A stretch of DNA of 37,622 nucleotides from NCBI GenBank assembly GCA_003131685.1, contig PKWB01000183.1, forward strand, positions 11,442 through 49,063. Direction: 5' to 3'. The notes under the pieces are model-generated. The model saw only the letters and a program-made list of their open reading frames with translations, was not told the origin of the DNA and did no database searches. Shown here in pieces: positions 27,301-34,754 of the stretch; positions within the stretch are counted from its first letter, which is position 1; each line of letters begins with the position of its first letter. This DNA comes from Candidatus Dormiibacterota bacterium. GTDB lineage: Bacteria > Chloroflexota > Dormibacteria > Aeolococcales > Aeolococcaceae. The translations under genes were made by a program, and so were the position numbers.

Positions 27301-30300
27301 GACCATCGGGTGATCGAGACGATACAGGGAGCGAGCTCGGATACGAGCACGGCTGACTACAACTCGGCCACAGGGACCGACGTCAGGACCTGGAATCTCT
27401 ACGATCCTGACGGCAACGTGACGGAGCAGTATCAGCCCAACGCCTTCGCCGGCAGTGGGTCTGTCGGGAGCCCAGACGCTGATTACGCAACCGCCGCCGC
27501 ATATAACGCTGACGACCAGCGAGTAGCGGTCTACCGACCACGCTACGACACGAATGCCGCCCATACGCCGCTCTTGACCAATCCCGTCGGGACTACGGGG
27601 ACCCAGGAGTCTCAGTGTCCGACCGGCGGAACACACCTCTACGGATTTCCGTCCACCACAGGGGTCTGCACAACTTCGTACGTGTACGATCCGAACGGCA
27701 ATGTCGCTCGAGTGAACTGGCCGACGCAGGTGAGTGGTGGTGATGCGAACCCCTTCACGACCTACACGTACACCGACACCAACTTGGTGCTTACCGACAA
27801 TATCGCGAACCCGAACACCGGCTTCGGCGGAGGAGGGCGGGTTGCGGCCGAGACTTACGCGTACGACGCTGACGGAAAGCAAGTGGACGTCACCGACGCA
27901 GTCGGGATATCGACACAAACCGGATACACAAATGATGAGCTTGTGGCCACGTCTATGGCAACGCCGAATGCGTCGATAACGCACAACACAAGCTATCTGT
28001 ACGACGCTGCCGGGGAGCTGATCGACACCACGGACGCGATGGGCAACAGCACGCTCACCTCCTACTACCCGAATGGCCTGACGTACACGGTGTCAGACGC
28101 TCTGGGCGACGAGACGAAGTACGCTTATGACGGCGTCGGGAACCCGGTTGAAGTCTGGTCTCCGGACGCCATCGCGGCTGCTTCGGCCGACCCAACTGGT
28201 AGGCCCACGTATAACGTATACACAGAGAACAATCTCCTCGAAGCGACCCTAATTCCGTATACGGCGGCCAACCTTCAGCGGGCGGTCTGCTATGCCTACG
28301 ACGAGGCCGGACGCAAGACAGGTGAGGGTGGTTGGTTGAACGGTACCGGGAGCTGGCAGACCGGTGAGCCGAGTGGTTGCAGCTCCGGACTACCTGCCGG
28401 TTCGTTCGCGTTCACGACGCTTGCCGATGGCCGCCTGGCCACGGAGACTGGGCGTAATGGGAGCAGCACGCTCACTTACACGTACGACGCCAATGGCAAT
28501 CAGATCACTGCCATCGACTCGAGTGTTCCGCGAACGACGACGAATACGTACTATGCCGACAATCTCATGAGGACAAACCAAGACTACACTGCAGGTCGCG
28601 TTACCGACTACACGTATGACGGAGCGGGCAAAGTCACCCTTAGAAAGAGCTCGCAGAGCGGCTATCCAACGTATACGGACACGATGACGTATAACGACGC
28701 CGATCTCGAAGCGAGCGAGACCAACAGCGTCACGGGCACCACCGAAACGTGGTTCTATGACGCGAATGGCCGCCTCGGCTCCGGCTCATATAGCGGAGTG
28801 ACCCTTGGCAACGGAGATCGAGAGATTCTCTACTATGCGAATGACGGGACCCTCGATGATTCTTCAGTCTGGAACAGCCTGCCACCCATCCCATCGTCGC
28901 TGTCGTACTTTGTGCAAACGTTCGACGGCGACTTCCGCGTCACAAGTGACGGCTGCACGTGCCTCAACACTACGGGCACAACGAACATCGGTCACACCTT
29001 CACCTACCAATACGACGCAGCAAGCCGGCTGATCTTTATCAACGCCTCGGGAGGGTACGCGGCCTTCCAAACGTACGACCCAAGCGGGAACCGGATCACG
29101 CACGACGACGTGACCACCGACGCCTACACGAACTACACATACAACGGCGACAACAGCATTGCCACGACAATCCTGAGCGGGACGACGCCGCTCACGGCGA
29201 CCTATAACGTCGCCGGTGTAATGACGGGCGACGGATGTAAGAGCTGGACCCTCGACACCTTTGATCGGGCCGCCACACTCGCGAAGGCCACAAATGCACC
29301 CGCCGCGTGCCCTACAGCCCCGACGGCGACAACGTACTCGTATGACGCGAATGGCGACATGGTCTCCCAGAAGATTGGATCGACGACGAGTACGATTCAG
29401 TACGACGCCGTCACCAACACACCGATGGTCGAGGTGACCGGCAGCACGGTTACGGGCTACAGTCTGGATGCGAATGGAACTCCGATCGTGGTCACACAAG
29501 GGTCAACGACAGTGTATCCAGTCGATGATCCGAAGGGCGATGCGTCCACAATCATCGCGAGCAACGGCAACTGGCCAACGTGTCAGATTCAGTACGATCC
29601 GTATGGAACCGTTGCGTTCAGCCAGCCCCTGGGTAACGTCTGCGAGAATGGGAGCACGTTTGACGACCTGCTCTATCAGAACAATCGGGTGGATAGTCAG
29701 AGCGGCGACTACCAACTTGGATCGCGAACTTACGACCCGAGCAAGAACAGCTTCCTCTCGCCGGACCATTTCGAACTGGGGACGCCGGCGCAGGATCTAT
29801 CCATTGCGGTGGATCCTCTCACCGCCAACGCCTATGCGTTCGTCAACGGGGATCCAGTCAACCGCTTCGACCCGACGGGGCACAGTTACACAACGGGGAA
29901 CGACCCCTCCGATAGTCAAGGGAGTACGACGTGCGCGACCTGCTACACTCAGCCTACCCAGTATGTGCAGCAGACGTCTCATGGACCTGTGTGTGGGACA
30001 TCCTGCCAGCGAGCGTCACGCGAAGCACGAGCGCGCGCCGTGGCGGCCGATGAGGCGCGGCGTGCCGCGGCCCGGCACAAAGCGGCTGGTGGCGGTGCAT
30101 ATGGTTTCACAGCTCCACAGATCGCGTACTTGTCCTCCCAGCAGTTCCTCAAGTCCTATCTGAGCGCCGAAGATTACGCGTGCTCCTACCAAAGTGATTA
30201 CGCAGCTTGCGGCGCAATGGGTTCGATGCATCCCGGTCAGAACCTGATGCAATGTATATTGATATATGGCCCGAGTTGCGACAACATCGCAAGCCTCGGT

Positions 30301-30735
30301 AACCTCGGGATGTTTCTCCAGGTCGGTGGGGGCGCGCTTACCGCGTACGCACCGAATGTGGGGGCGCCAGATGCGCTCGCCAGAGATGGCGAGGAATTGG
30401 AGAAGCTCGGCGACGGGCTCGGCAACACCGTGACTATTGTCGGAGGCGTTTTGGTCGCGTTCCAGGATTGGGCAGACCACGGCAGCCTGTCGCAGCCGCA
30501 ACGAATCGTCCACGCGGCTATTGTCGGGGTAACCACGTCGGGTGCTGCGGCTGGCGGCGCTTGGGCCGGAGGTATGCTCTGCAGCGAAACGGGACCAGGT
30601 GCGGCGCTGTGTGCTGGTGCCGGGGCATTCTTGGCCGCCAACATCGCACAGCCTGCGATTGAATGGGCGCTGGACGGCGACCAACCGACGCAAACACAGA
30701 TAGCGTGCACCAAGATCTTTGGACCCAACTGTTGA
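21385..30735 (+). CDS. Giant exported RHS/YD-repeat polymorphic toxin (RHS-2)
   Basis: The ~3116-aa protein starts at ATG 21385; ATG 21448, nearer the signal peptide, is an alternative and neither has a strong ribosome site. The Sec signal is WKQALAVVASIASACTGFFV, ending near AVAKA. Next come three related ~140-residue beta domains (~75-530), each with an S(T/N)xxW opening and a ...YTxxxxWxx close. Three FN3 domains (~535-810; VTWTAP, LSWTAP, IGWTAP) and a DUF11-like domain (~815-915; PTLTMAVDE, YTATIASNAGTATTASFSDP) follow. YD repeats run ~945-2700. The RHS core (~2711-2833) has YPVDDPKGDAS, YQLGSRTYDPSKNSFLSPD and FDPTGH. The last ~280 residues hold a charged helix (REARARAVAADEARRAAARH), Cys-rich stretches and Gly/Ala-rich hydrophobic segments (GAAAGGAWAGGML, AGAGAFLAANIA). 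The frame is intact over 9.3 kb. Confidence 0.92.
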   Translation: MRDGGIPCVHSCEGPGQGSRVMALPRSKQAGRQFGQAHTGVAPQRSWKQALAVVASIASACTGFFVFAPAAVAKADVAQRTSWNTATHQLYRLEGNNGSTWVPLDPSKLVLSVTPTVASTAVLSAFVDVESSTSLNAEIGIAVNGIVVAYKDGGEYTGSSPDPVYVQHPMPMNANSPYTLELMWRATSAEGPGVFLEAGDPVPTYGPGFSPSTLNALLTPNPDTLTPYAESTGTQPLQFTTSSTTWQLMDSSVETSFTTPTGSSNFSTLLTASADLYSSSAYSYSDMGICLVAAATVNSSCNSGANIIAAKTSGAAAGAMPIASLVEATQTLAPNTTYTMGIFWQSEAGHAIYAGVGTTGAWSLVSLIGQMTPTSDNELSTVATTGIQTRTYSTSDDGTAWTTLGSETFSLTPTVNVLTYLTANATLAINTGSDPIDYAICVASGTGNSCDAAGDNIVAETASRVLPPTPDAAYLQIPVFMSAGTAYTVTLEWRAGFSMSGTESMTAGRTISAGAFVEQSTLTSLEVPYSAPSAPPSASATAGNGQATVTWTAPTTSPGSPLSGYAITPYLGATALESLRVGNITSLVVPNLANGQQYSFTVAGVNGVGPGAIFTTGTVTPGLPGAPTGVTIGMRGNGFENLSWTAPTAPGASAITGYLITPFIAGVAQATTTLWGTATSNTMTGLTDGTNYTFGVAAINVFGTGLAGNSGSNNPYKQTPGAPTGVSGAAGNAQATIGWTAPANNGGAAISSYTITPYIAGVAQSTTSASASPATVTGLTNGTTYTFTVAAVNSIGTGAASSNSWAVIPATTAIVPTLTMAVDEGTAATYAIGTEVTYTATIASNAGTATTASFSDPLPTGVSGTGGLVEVNGAACTGGTTCSATATAISVAGLTVPATGNVVVTYSLTVTGSLSQCAKEPDNASVTLAGGNSVGAFAQFTACDSGLGAAAWDSFIPQTLGDGGSARVNPANGNLVVTQTDAIPMALHGSLSFHLSRTYNSEDKDLAGLPEPVGNGWIVSFVDAGPQPGGVALILPAIESYANPTPITMVDGSGTRYVYTPSALSSVINVGSLSTTGPLATVIPNNLPKTSGYNQRCIDEEYNPPTGLHVSMWRYVETMGTCATLSTSTDLVLGYVAIGTDRIRREYNANGELINLMDAVGNTVFYTYTSGQLTAVTETGNSRKFKLAYAGSTVTITDPGGERTVYTLAANNDLNSVANPDGTSLAYTYGTMCNGDSYKQLCSATDGRANATNFTYQVAPNGPPMIATIVDRNGDTTTITYNSTNVTADRGSERTAFAAIDASGRVGEIDAGSTANMWLTRAFYGWDTSALGCRQPDAGVDNDLCYIVRRGLTAGAPDRVTDYTYGDEGQMLSQRDVDYPIDLYTTAGYQEQYFEAGVSVSTYTDTVAGSGSVTSTTQTGGRRDAATLFDVTTQIQSLTPNGNAAGSGYGAYEATYSVDNNAAVSTNTVNGASALCSSPAAPVANSGLLCQIKGAAYDTNGDHPLTNYTYNPDGSRATMVTPIETAGLLTTHYTYTYYQNTDLDLSGTTSAGGWLKGITDPTNNFTAFAYDAEGHQVRSWDRDATAASGGTPLSSSNWSSLSSGVAPLYYTEKLYTKGADTLASTFSAPGRHVLASRTQMDDWTTEIIDPNGNMDGTQSPKGTLGDPTSSPRCPQSTTTQTFDTCMTYDKDDNLTSTLTPMEAYESYWMSTVQYPTTYVYDVFDNRIAVTDPNGNVTVTTYDHVNRPITAIWTMAASGAMPTPSNCRISTSGDAPIPSGRILCQSATAYDGTGNTISSTDGNGNPTYTLYDADHRVVSSIVPRGGVFSNVVTTTLYDPDGRATDVCSGRELSEGSAEGFVCGVNATYATHAQYFPDGLVSETYDYQTAGTQLKTIYTYDPDGNKATVENADSVFTTYSFSELDRMSQTSVPQTSAQTDVTVYAYDPSGDVLTEHQQTHTGTVLIRTVYTYDFDHRVIETIQGASSDTSTADYNSATGTDVRTWNLYDPDGNVTEQYQPNAFAGSGSVGSPDADYATAAAYNADDQRVAVYRPRYDTNAAHTPLLTNPVGTTGTQESQCPTGGTHLYGFPSTTGVCTTSYVYDPNGNVARVNWPTQVSGGDANPFTTYTYTDTNLVLTDNIANPNTGFGGGGRVAAETYAYDADGKQVDVTDAVGISTQTGYTNDELVATSMATPNASITHNTSYLYDAAGELIDTTDAMGNSTLTSYYPNGLTYTVSDALGDETKYAYDGVGNPVEVWSPDAIAAASADPTGRPTYNVYTENNLLEATLIPYTAANLQRAVCYAYDEAGRKTGEGGWLNGTGSWQTGEPSGCSSGLPAGSFAFTTLADGRLATETGRNGSSTLTYTYDANGNQITAIDSSVPRTTTNTYYADNLMRTNQDYTAGRVTDYTYDGAGKVTLRKSSQSGYPTYTDTMTYNDADLEASETNSVTGTTETWFYDANGRLGSGSYSGVTLGNGDREILYYANDGTLDDSSVWNSLPPIPSSLSYFVQTFDGDFRVTSDGCTCLNTTGTTNIGHTFTYQYDAASRLIFINASGGYAAFQTYDPSGNRITHDDVTTDAYTNYTYNGDNSIATTILSGTTPLTATYNVAGVMTGDGCKSWTLDTFDRAATLAKATNAPAACPTAPTATTYSYDANGDMVSQKIGSTTSTIQYDAVTNTPMVEVTGSTVTGYSLDANGTPIVVTQGSTTVYPVDDPKGDASTIIASNGNWPTCQIQYDPYGTVAFSQPLGNVCENGSTFDDLLYQNNRVDSQSGDYQLGSRTYDPSKNSFLSPDHFELGTPAQDLSIAVDPLTANAYAFVNGDPVNRFDPTGHSYTTGNDPSDSQGSTTCATCYTQPTQYVQQTSHGPVCGTSCQRASREARARAVAADEARRAAARHKAAGGGAYGFTAPQIAYLSSQQFLKSYLSAEDYACSYQSDYAACGAMGSMHPGQNLMQCILIYGPSCDNIASLGNLGMFLQVGGGALTAYAPNVGAPDALARDGEELEKLGDGLGNTVTIVGGVLVAFQDWADHGSLSQPQRIVHAAIVGVTTSGAAAGGAWAGGMLCSETGPGAALCAGAGAFLAANIAQPAIEWALDGDQPTQTQIACTKIFGPNC

Positions 30736-30774
30736 GCACCTGGACGGTAGTTCGGATAATGAGCGCCATGCTTC

Positions 30775-31344
30775 ATGGCCCTGGAATCAGTCTATCGAGG
30801 CGGCTCTAGCACCGCTGTGGAACGGAAGTATCTGCTTGGTGTGGCGATAGGTACCGCAGGATTCGCCTGTCTCTTTATCACACTGCAGGGCCTCTTGCAG
30901 CTCGGCATACTCCGTCCCGCAGCTTGGGCACGGCGCTACAGCAGGGGCGAACTGGCGATTTGGCGCGAGCGGTTGCCGGGATTCGGAATTCCGTTGGGCG
31001 TAGCGGTGCTGTTGGGGGCCGTCGCCCTTGCTTGGCCGAGCATTGTCGCGCGTTCTGTGCTGGCTGGGATGGCTTCGCTACTCGTGGCGTGTGCAATCCT
31101 TGTTGGAGTCGGGAATCCGACATGGGCCCGTCCCGCGTGGCTGCAACAACCGGGCGCCGACAATCTCGTGACGTCGCGCGGGGAACGGGTTCTCCTTATC
31201 GTCGGCAGCCTCGAGCTTGGCCTGATGGCAATTGTGTACTTGGTTGCCGAAGGCCTCTCCGCTATCACTTTTGGGTTGATCCTCCTCGCCGCTGGCGGCA
31301 TCCTCCGTGCGCTACCTCGACGGCACAATCGAGCAAGGCCGTAA
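30775..31344 (+). CDS. Polytopic membrane protein, candidate immunity protein for RHS-2
   Basis: The 189-aa protein has four to five hydrophobic spans: residues ~20-45 (LLGVAIGTAGFACLFITLQG), ~70-88 (GIPLGVAVLLGAVALAWP), ~90-110 (SVLAGMASLLVACAILVG), and a pair at ~142-178 (VLLIVGSLELGLMAIVYLVA, then ITFGLILLAAGGILRAL). The C-terminus is basic. It lies 39 bases after the RHS-2 stop on the same strand. The position repeats that of the four-TM protein behind RHS-1, although the two do not look homologous by eye. Immunity is inferred from position only. Confidence 0.65.
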   Translation: MALESVYRGGSSTAVERKYLLGVAIGTAGFACLFITLQGLLQLGILRPAAWARRYSRGELAIWRERLPGFGIPLGVAVLLGAVALAWPSIVARSVLAGMASLLVACAILVGVGNPTWARPAWLQQPGADNLVTSRGERVLLIVGSLELGLMAIVYLVAEGLSAITFGLILLAAGGILRALPRRHNRARP

Positions 31345-31808
31345 GCGCGACTGGAGTCAAACGCAGGGACGTCTCGTCGCGGACGGGTCGGGCAGCAGTC
31401 CGGTCGACGCCCTGGATGAGCACCCTTTCGGCTCAATGTTGCGCTGACGGATGAGCGATCCGACAACCGTCGCCACTCCGCCGACTTGACTGTACCTTCT
31501 CCCTTCGGTGCGTTTATCGCACCCGCCCGGAATCGTAGTCATTGGTTTGAGGGCATTTGGGTGCGTCTGACGCGCCTGCCTTGAACGCTCCGGTGGAAGT
31601 CCGTTCGCCGCGAGTTCCCAGGAACACGTCCGAGCTGCCGACGGGTACCGGCGCCTCTTTGAGCGGCGGGTACTATCGGCTCTTAGAGCCCAGGACCAAC
31701 CGTTACTTGTCGATCTTGCCTTCAATGGCGAGACACAGCGCGAAGCTGCGGCAACCACAAGTCGCAATCCTCATCGTCCACGAAGGTGAGGATGCTGATC
31801 ACCCCAGC
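31345..31808. other. Intergenic region after the RHS-2 unit
   Basis: Short frames exist on both strands, but none has domain character or a good start. A coding remnant around 31560-31800 cannot be excluded. The region separates convergent transcripts. Confidence 0.35.
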
Positions 31809-31837
31809 ACGAAGATCGCCAGCAACCGGCGATCTTC
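31809..31837. terminator. Strong hairpin between convergent genes
   Basis: CGAAGATCGCC and GGCGATCTTCG form a perfect 11-bp stem with a 7-nt loop. It lies ~60 bases past the hydrolase stop (minus strand) and could end that transcript or the rightward one. There is no T-tract. Confidence 0.55.
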
Positions 31838-31873
31838 GCGGTGTTCGCTCGACCTCGGCGATTTGGCGGTAGG

Positions 31874-31898
31874 GGGCATTGCCTACAGGGCGATGCCC
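31874..31898 (-). terminator. Hairpin at the hydrolase stop codon
   Basis: GGGCATTGCC and GGCGATGCCC pair over 10 bp (one T-G wobble) around TACAG, beginning at the last base of the hydrolase stop. With the second hairpin 36 bases further on, it may form a tandem terminator. Confidence 0.45.
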
Positions 31899-33070
31899 TA
31901 CAAGCAGGCCTTGAGCAGAATGTCGGCGGCCGTGGTCGCAAACGCGGGGTTGTCCCAGTAGTTGTGCGCGCGCAAGCCTCCGCCGAGGCTGTCGCGCACG
32001 TTGTCTACCTGGACGTCCGCAACTGCGATATCTCCTTGAGCTCCGGTGTCAGGGTCATGGACGATAAACATCGAGGTGCCGTTGGGTTCCGGGACGACTG
32101 GGGCGCGCTGCCAGCCGTACGGAGGCGCGAGTGGGTCTGCGACGGGATCCAGCGGATCCCAGAAGTTCGTCCAACTGTCGCGCATGAGTCGCGCGTTGCC
32201 AACGTCGCGTCCCCAATCGAGAAGTTCGGAGTACTTCCGGAGTGGACTGCCCGAGGTGATCAGGGCACGCACATTTCGGGCCGCAGGAGGTGACAAGGCG
32301 GCGAGAAGATCGAATCCCATCACAGTCCCATTGCTATGGCCGTTGATCACCACACCCTCAACATCCGGGCGTGCGATGAGGCGGCTCGCCGCGTCGCGAA
32401 TGAAACCGCGAACCCTCTCGCGGTGCTCGTTGCGCGTGACGTAGGCTGCGACGTCATCTTCCACGGTGTGCAGAATGCCCGCCGGGCCGCTTGAGGACGC
32501 GGGATTGGTGGGATGGGCCACGTCGTGGAGCAGCCGAGCGACGATGCCTCGGTGCATGGTGGTATCGGTTCGAGGGCGCAAACTCGGCGAGACCGAGCCG
32601 TCGCCGGCGGGATGCTGGGACAGCGCCTTGAGATCGTTGATCAGCATCTTGGCGAGGCCGCCCAGGCTCTCGTAATCGGTAATGGAGGTGGCGCTGAGTG
32701 TCTCCAAGCCAAGGAGTGCGGGCACGTCTCCTTGATTCTCCTCTAGGCCGGAGTACACCAATGCGACATGAGCAATCTTCGTGCCGGGCGCCGCCAAGGG
32801 CTTTCCGGTGGGGTCGACCGAACCGGTTGGGGTCCAGCTGCCGAGACGCGCAAGACCAGGCTCGGTCGCGCCGCTCCGAGGTGGAAAGTTATTGGCCGCA
32901 TATACCGGACCACGACCATTCTCGGCGACGCGGAAGGGGTCGTCGCCGAGGGCACCGGGGAGATTCGTTCGAAGTTGCTCGTGGAGCGGGTCGGCATAGC
33001 CGTCGGTGGCCGAGATCGAGGTTGGAGCCTGCTGGAAACCGATCCCGTGAATCGTCAAGACAACAATCAC
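31898..33070 (-). CDS. Alpha/beta-hydrolase fold protein
   Basis: The 390-aa protein begins with the first core strand and oxyanion turn VIVVLTIHGIGFQQ. The nucleophile elbow is INGHSNGTVMGFD, with catalytic Ser at about residue 246 (GxSxG as GHSNG). The acid is probably in FWDPLDPVADP, and the His in RAHNYWDN near the C-terminus. The overall layout resembles PGAP1/lipase-type esterases acting on large or lipid substrates. There is no signal peptide, so it is likely cytosolic. GTG 33070 was preferred because AAGGA lies 7 nt upstream; a frame open to ATG 33127 adds 19 basic residues. It is transcribed away from the membrane-TIG gene. Confidence 0.8.
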   Translation of the reverse strand: MIVVLTIHGIGFQQAPTSISATDGYADPLHEQLRTNLPGALGDDPFRVAENGRGPVYAANNFPPRSGATEPGLARLGSWTPTGSVDPTGKPLAAPGTKIAHVALVYSGLEENQGDVPALLGLETLSATSITDYESLGGLAKMLINDLKALSQHPAGDGSVSPSLRPRTDTTMHRGIVARLLHDVAHPTNPASSSGPAGILHTVEDDVAAYVTRNEHRERVRGFIRDAASRLIARPDVEGVVINGHSNGTVMGFDLLAALSPPAARNVRALITSGSPLRKYSELLDWGRDVGNARLMRDSWTNFWDPLDPVADPLAPPYGWQRAPVVPEPNGTSMFIVHDPDTGAQGDIAVADVQVDNVRDSLGGGLRAHNYWDNPAFATTAADILLKACL

Positions 33071-33303
33071 GACGGAGTCCTTGGAAGGGACCAGACGACG
33101 CGCCGCTGATCTTGCTCGGGGCGACATGAGGCGCGTCGGCCATTGCTGGGCTCCCTGCGCATCAGGGATGCCGTGAAGACGGTCAGGCAGGTGCTTTCTC
33201 GATGTGGCTTGGTCGCGAGCGTCTCGCGTACCACGGTGGTAGCGTCTAGCATCGGTGCCCTCCTGACCCCTCGGGACAGTGGATTCTAGCCGAACCGCGG
33301 AGG

Positions 33304-33538
33304 GAACGTTGGATGGGTGACGGCGTTACGTCACCGCCCTCCTTCCGGCTGAAGAGGGGGTGTACGGGTCCCGGTGAACGGGCCCCTCCGAGTCTCGGAA
33401 GTGGTGCGGTTTCCGAGTGGCAAACGTTGCTTGCACGGTGTTGCAATCCGCCGCCGCTGGGTGCATCATGCCCCACGCGGCGGCGCCCCCATCGGCATCA
33501 CGGGTCGGGGCACCGTCCTCAGCGTAGGGAGGAATGCG
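33304..33538 (+). promoter_or_regulatory. Hairpin-dense leader of the membrane-TIG gene
   Basis: Within ~180 bases I see five or more consecutive perfect stems. They are GGTGACG/CGTCACC (33316-33335), CCCTcCTTC/GAAGAGGG (33337-33357), GGGtCCCG/CGGGCCC (33366-33385), CCGAG/CTCGG (33388-33398) competing with CTCGGAA/TTCCGAG (33394-33417), GCAA/TTGC (33420-33430), and GCCGCCGC/GCGGCGGC (33450-33484). The last is 55 bases before the start codon. Competing helices suggest an attenuator or riboswitch-like leader. No known riboswitch consensus was recognised. GC-richness makes chance stems commoner. Confidence 0.4.
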
Positions 33539-34671
33539 ATGCCAGGCTTGGCGTACCTCTTTGGGGTTGGCGTTGTCGCTGTTGCTGTTGGAGTCACATT
33601 TGTGGCGACCGGCGGCAAACCGTGGACTGTCATCGACGGCGCAGATGGCCGACCGAGCACCTCGAAGTTTCAATGGACCATCTGGACCGCGGTCGTCTTG
33701 TTCGCTTACAGCGCGATCTATTTCTCGCGAGCACGAAACGGCTCTTGGGACGCGCTTCCGAATGTGCCACCCAACATCCTCCTTGTGATGGGCTTCAGTA
33801 CTACGACGATGGTCGTCGCCAAGGGCATCACCACCCAGTACGTCGCCAACGGACGGGTGGTGAAGCCGGCGGGCGGCCAGGGAGGATTGTTGTCCGACGA
33901 CATCGGGCAATCGGATCTAAGCAAGGTGCAGTTGGTCATGTGGACGCTGCTCGCGATTGGCATCTACTTGGCGATCGTTGTCAAACAGGTATCGGCAGTG
34001 GCAACGGGGTCGAGCGTTCAGGGCAGCAACGTGGGGTTGCCCGACATTGATTCGTCACTCATGGTCCGATGGGCCTCGCACAAGGCGGATATCTCGGGAA
34101 GAAATTGGTGACTGCTACGCAGCCGGCGCCAACAAGTGTGTCTCCACTTCGGGCTGCGGCGGGCCAGGTGATTACCGTCGCTGGTTCGGGCTTCGGCGCC
34201 CTCCAAGGGACGAGCCTCCTCACGCTCAACGACAACCCCGTGAATGTCACCAGCTGGTCGGACACGAAGATCGTCTTTGCGCTCCCAAGACAACTTCCGG
34301 ACGGTACCGTCGTTGCGGCGGGCATCACGTTGCAAGTGGGGCTGTTGGTCAATGGTCAACCCGCCGGGCAATTGCTCCCGTTGCCAATATCCGTCCCGGC
34401 CAACGTGACTGGAGTAAATCCTGGATCGGCTGCCGTTGGCGATCCAGTGACAATCGCAGGAAGCCGATTCGACAATCAGCAGACCGATAGCGGAGTGACG
34501 TTCGACGGCAATCACGTCCCCGTGGTTTCCTGGAGCGATTCCTCGATCGTTGTGGTTGTGCCCGCGCAGCTCTTGGATGGCAGCGCCATGACATCGGGTC
34601 GCATCGTGACCGTTGGCGTCGACGTGCATGGCCAACCAGGAGTGGGCACACCGAACTTGACGGTTAAGTAG
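33539..34671 (+). pseudogene. Membrane protein with C-terminal tandem IPT/TIG domains, frameshifted
   Basis: The start ATG 33539 has an excellent AGGGAGGA site. The first part has TM spans at about residues 4-22 (LAYLFGVGVVAVAVGVTFV), 43-60 (WTIWTAVVLFAYSAIYF), 78-92 and 132-150 (LVMWTLLAIGIYLAIVV). The frame then reads LPDIDSSLMVR and goes off into WASHKADISGRNW and a stop. One frame over, MGLAQGGYLGKK follows immediately, which restores a sensible LMV(R)MGLAQGGY junction at about 34066. Reading on gives two IPT/TIG-like domains (~34120-34380, ~34400-34668), each with PxxGxxVTIxGxxF and VxSWSDxxIVxxxP patterns. One base appears to be missing: a true mutation or a sequencing error. Function unknown; the TIG pair may be extracytoplasmic. 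Confidence 0.7.
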
Positions 34672-34754
34672 TCCGAAGCTTTCGGGTCACCGTCGCATAT
34701 CCATCACCGCAAACTGAGCCAGCTCAGGAACGCCGTGCTCGCCCAGGGCCGGTG

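Noticed and set aside
31557-31961. 134-aa + strand frame between the RHS-2 unit and the hydrolase
   Set aside because: No domain character or ribosome site, and its 3' part runs through two strong hairpins and the hydrolase stop on the other strand.
34040-34110. Programmed -1 frameshifting in the membrane-TIG gene
   Set aside because: No X-XXY-YYZ slippery heptamer or following stem was seen at the junction. A lost base is simpler, especially with three other frameshifted genes nearby.
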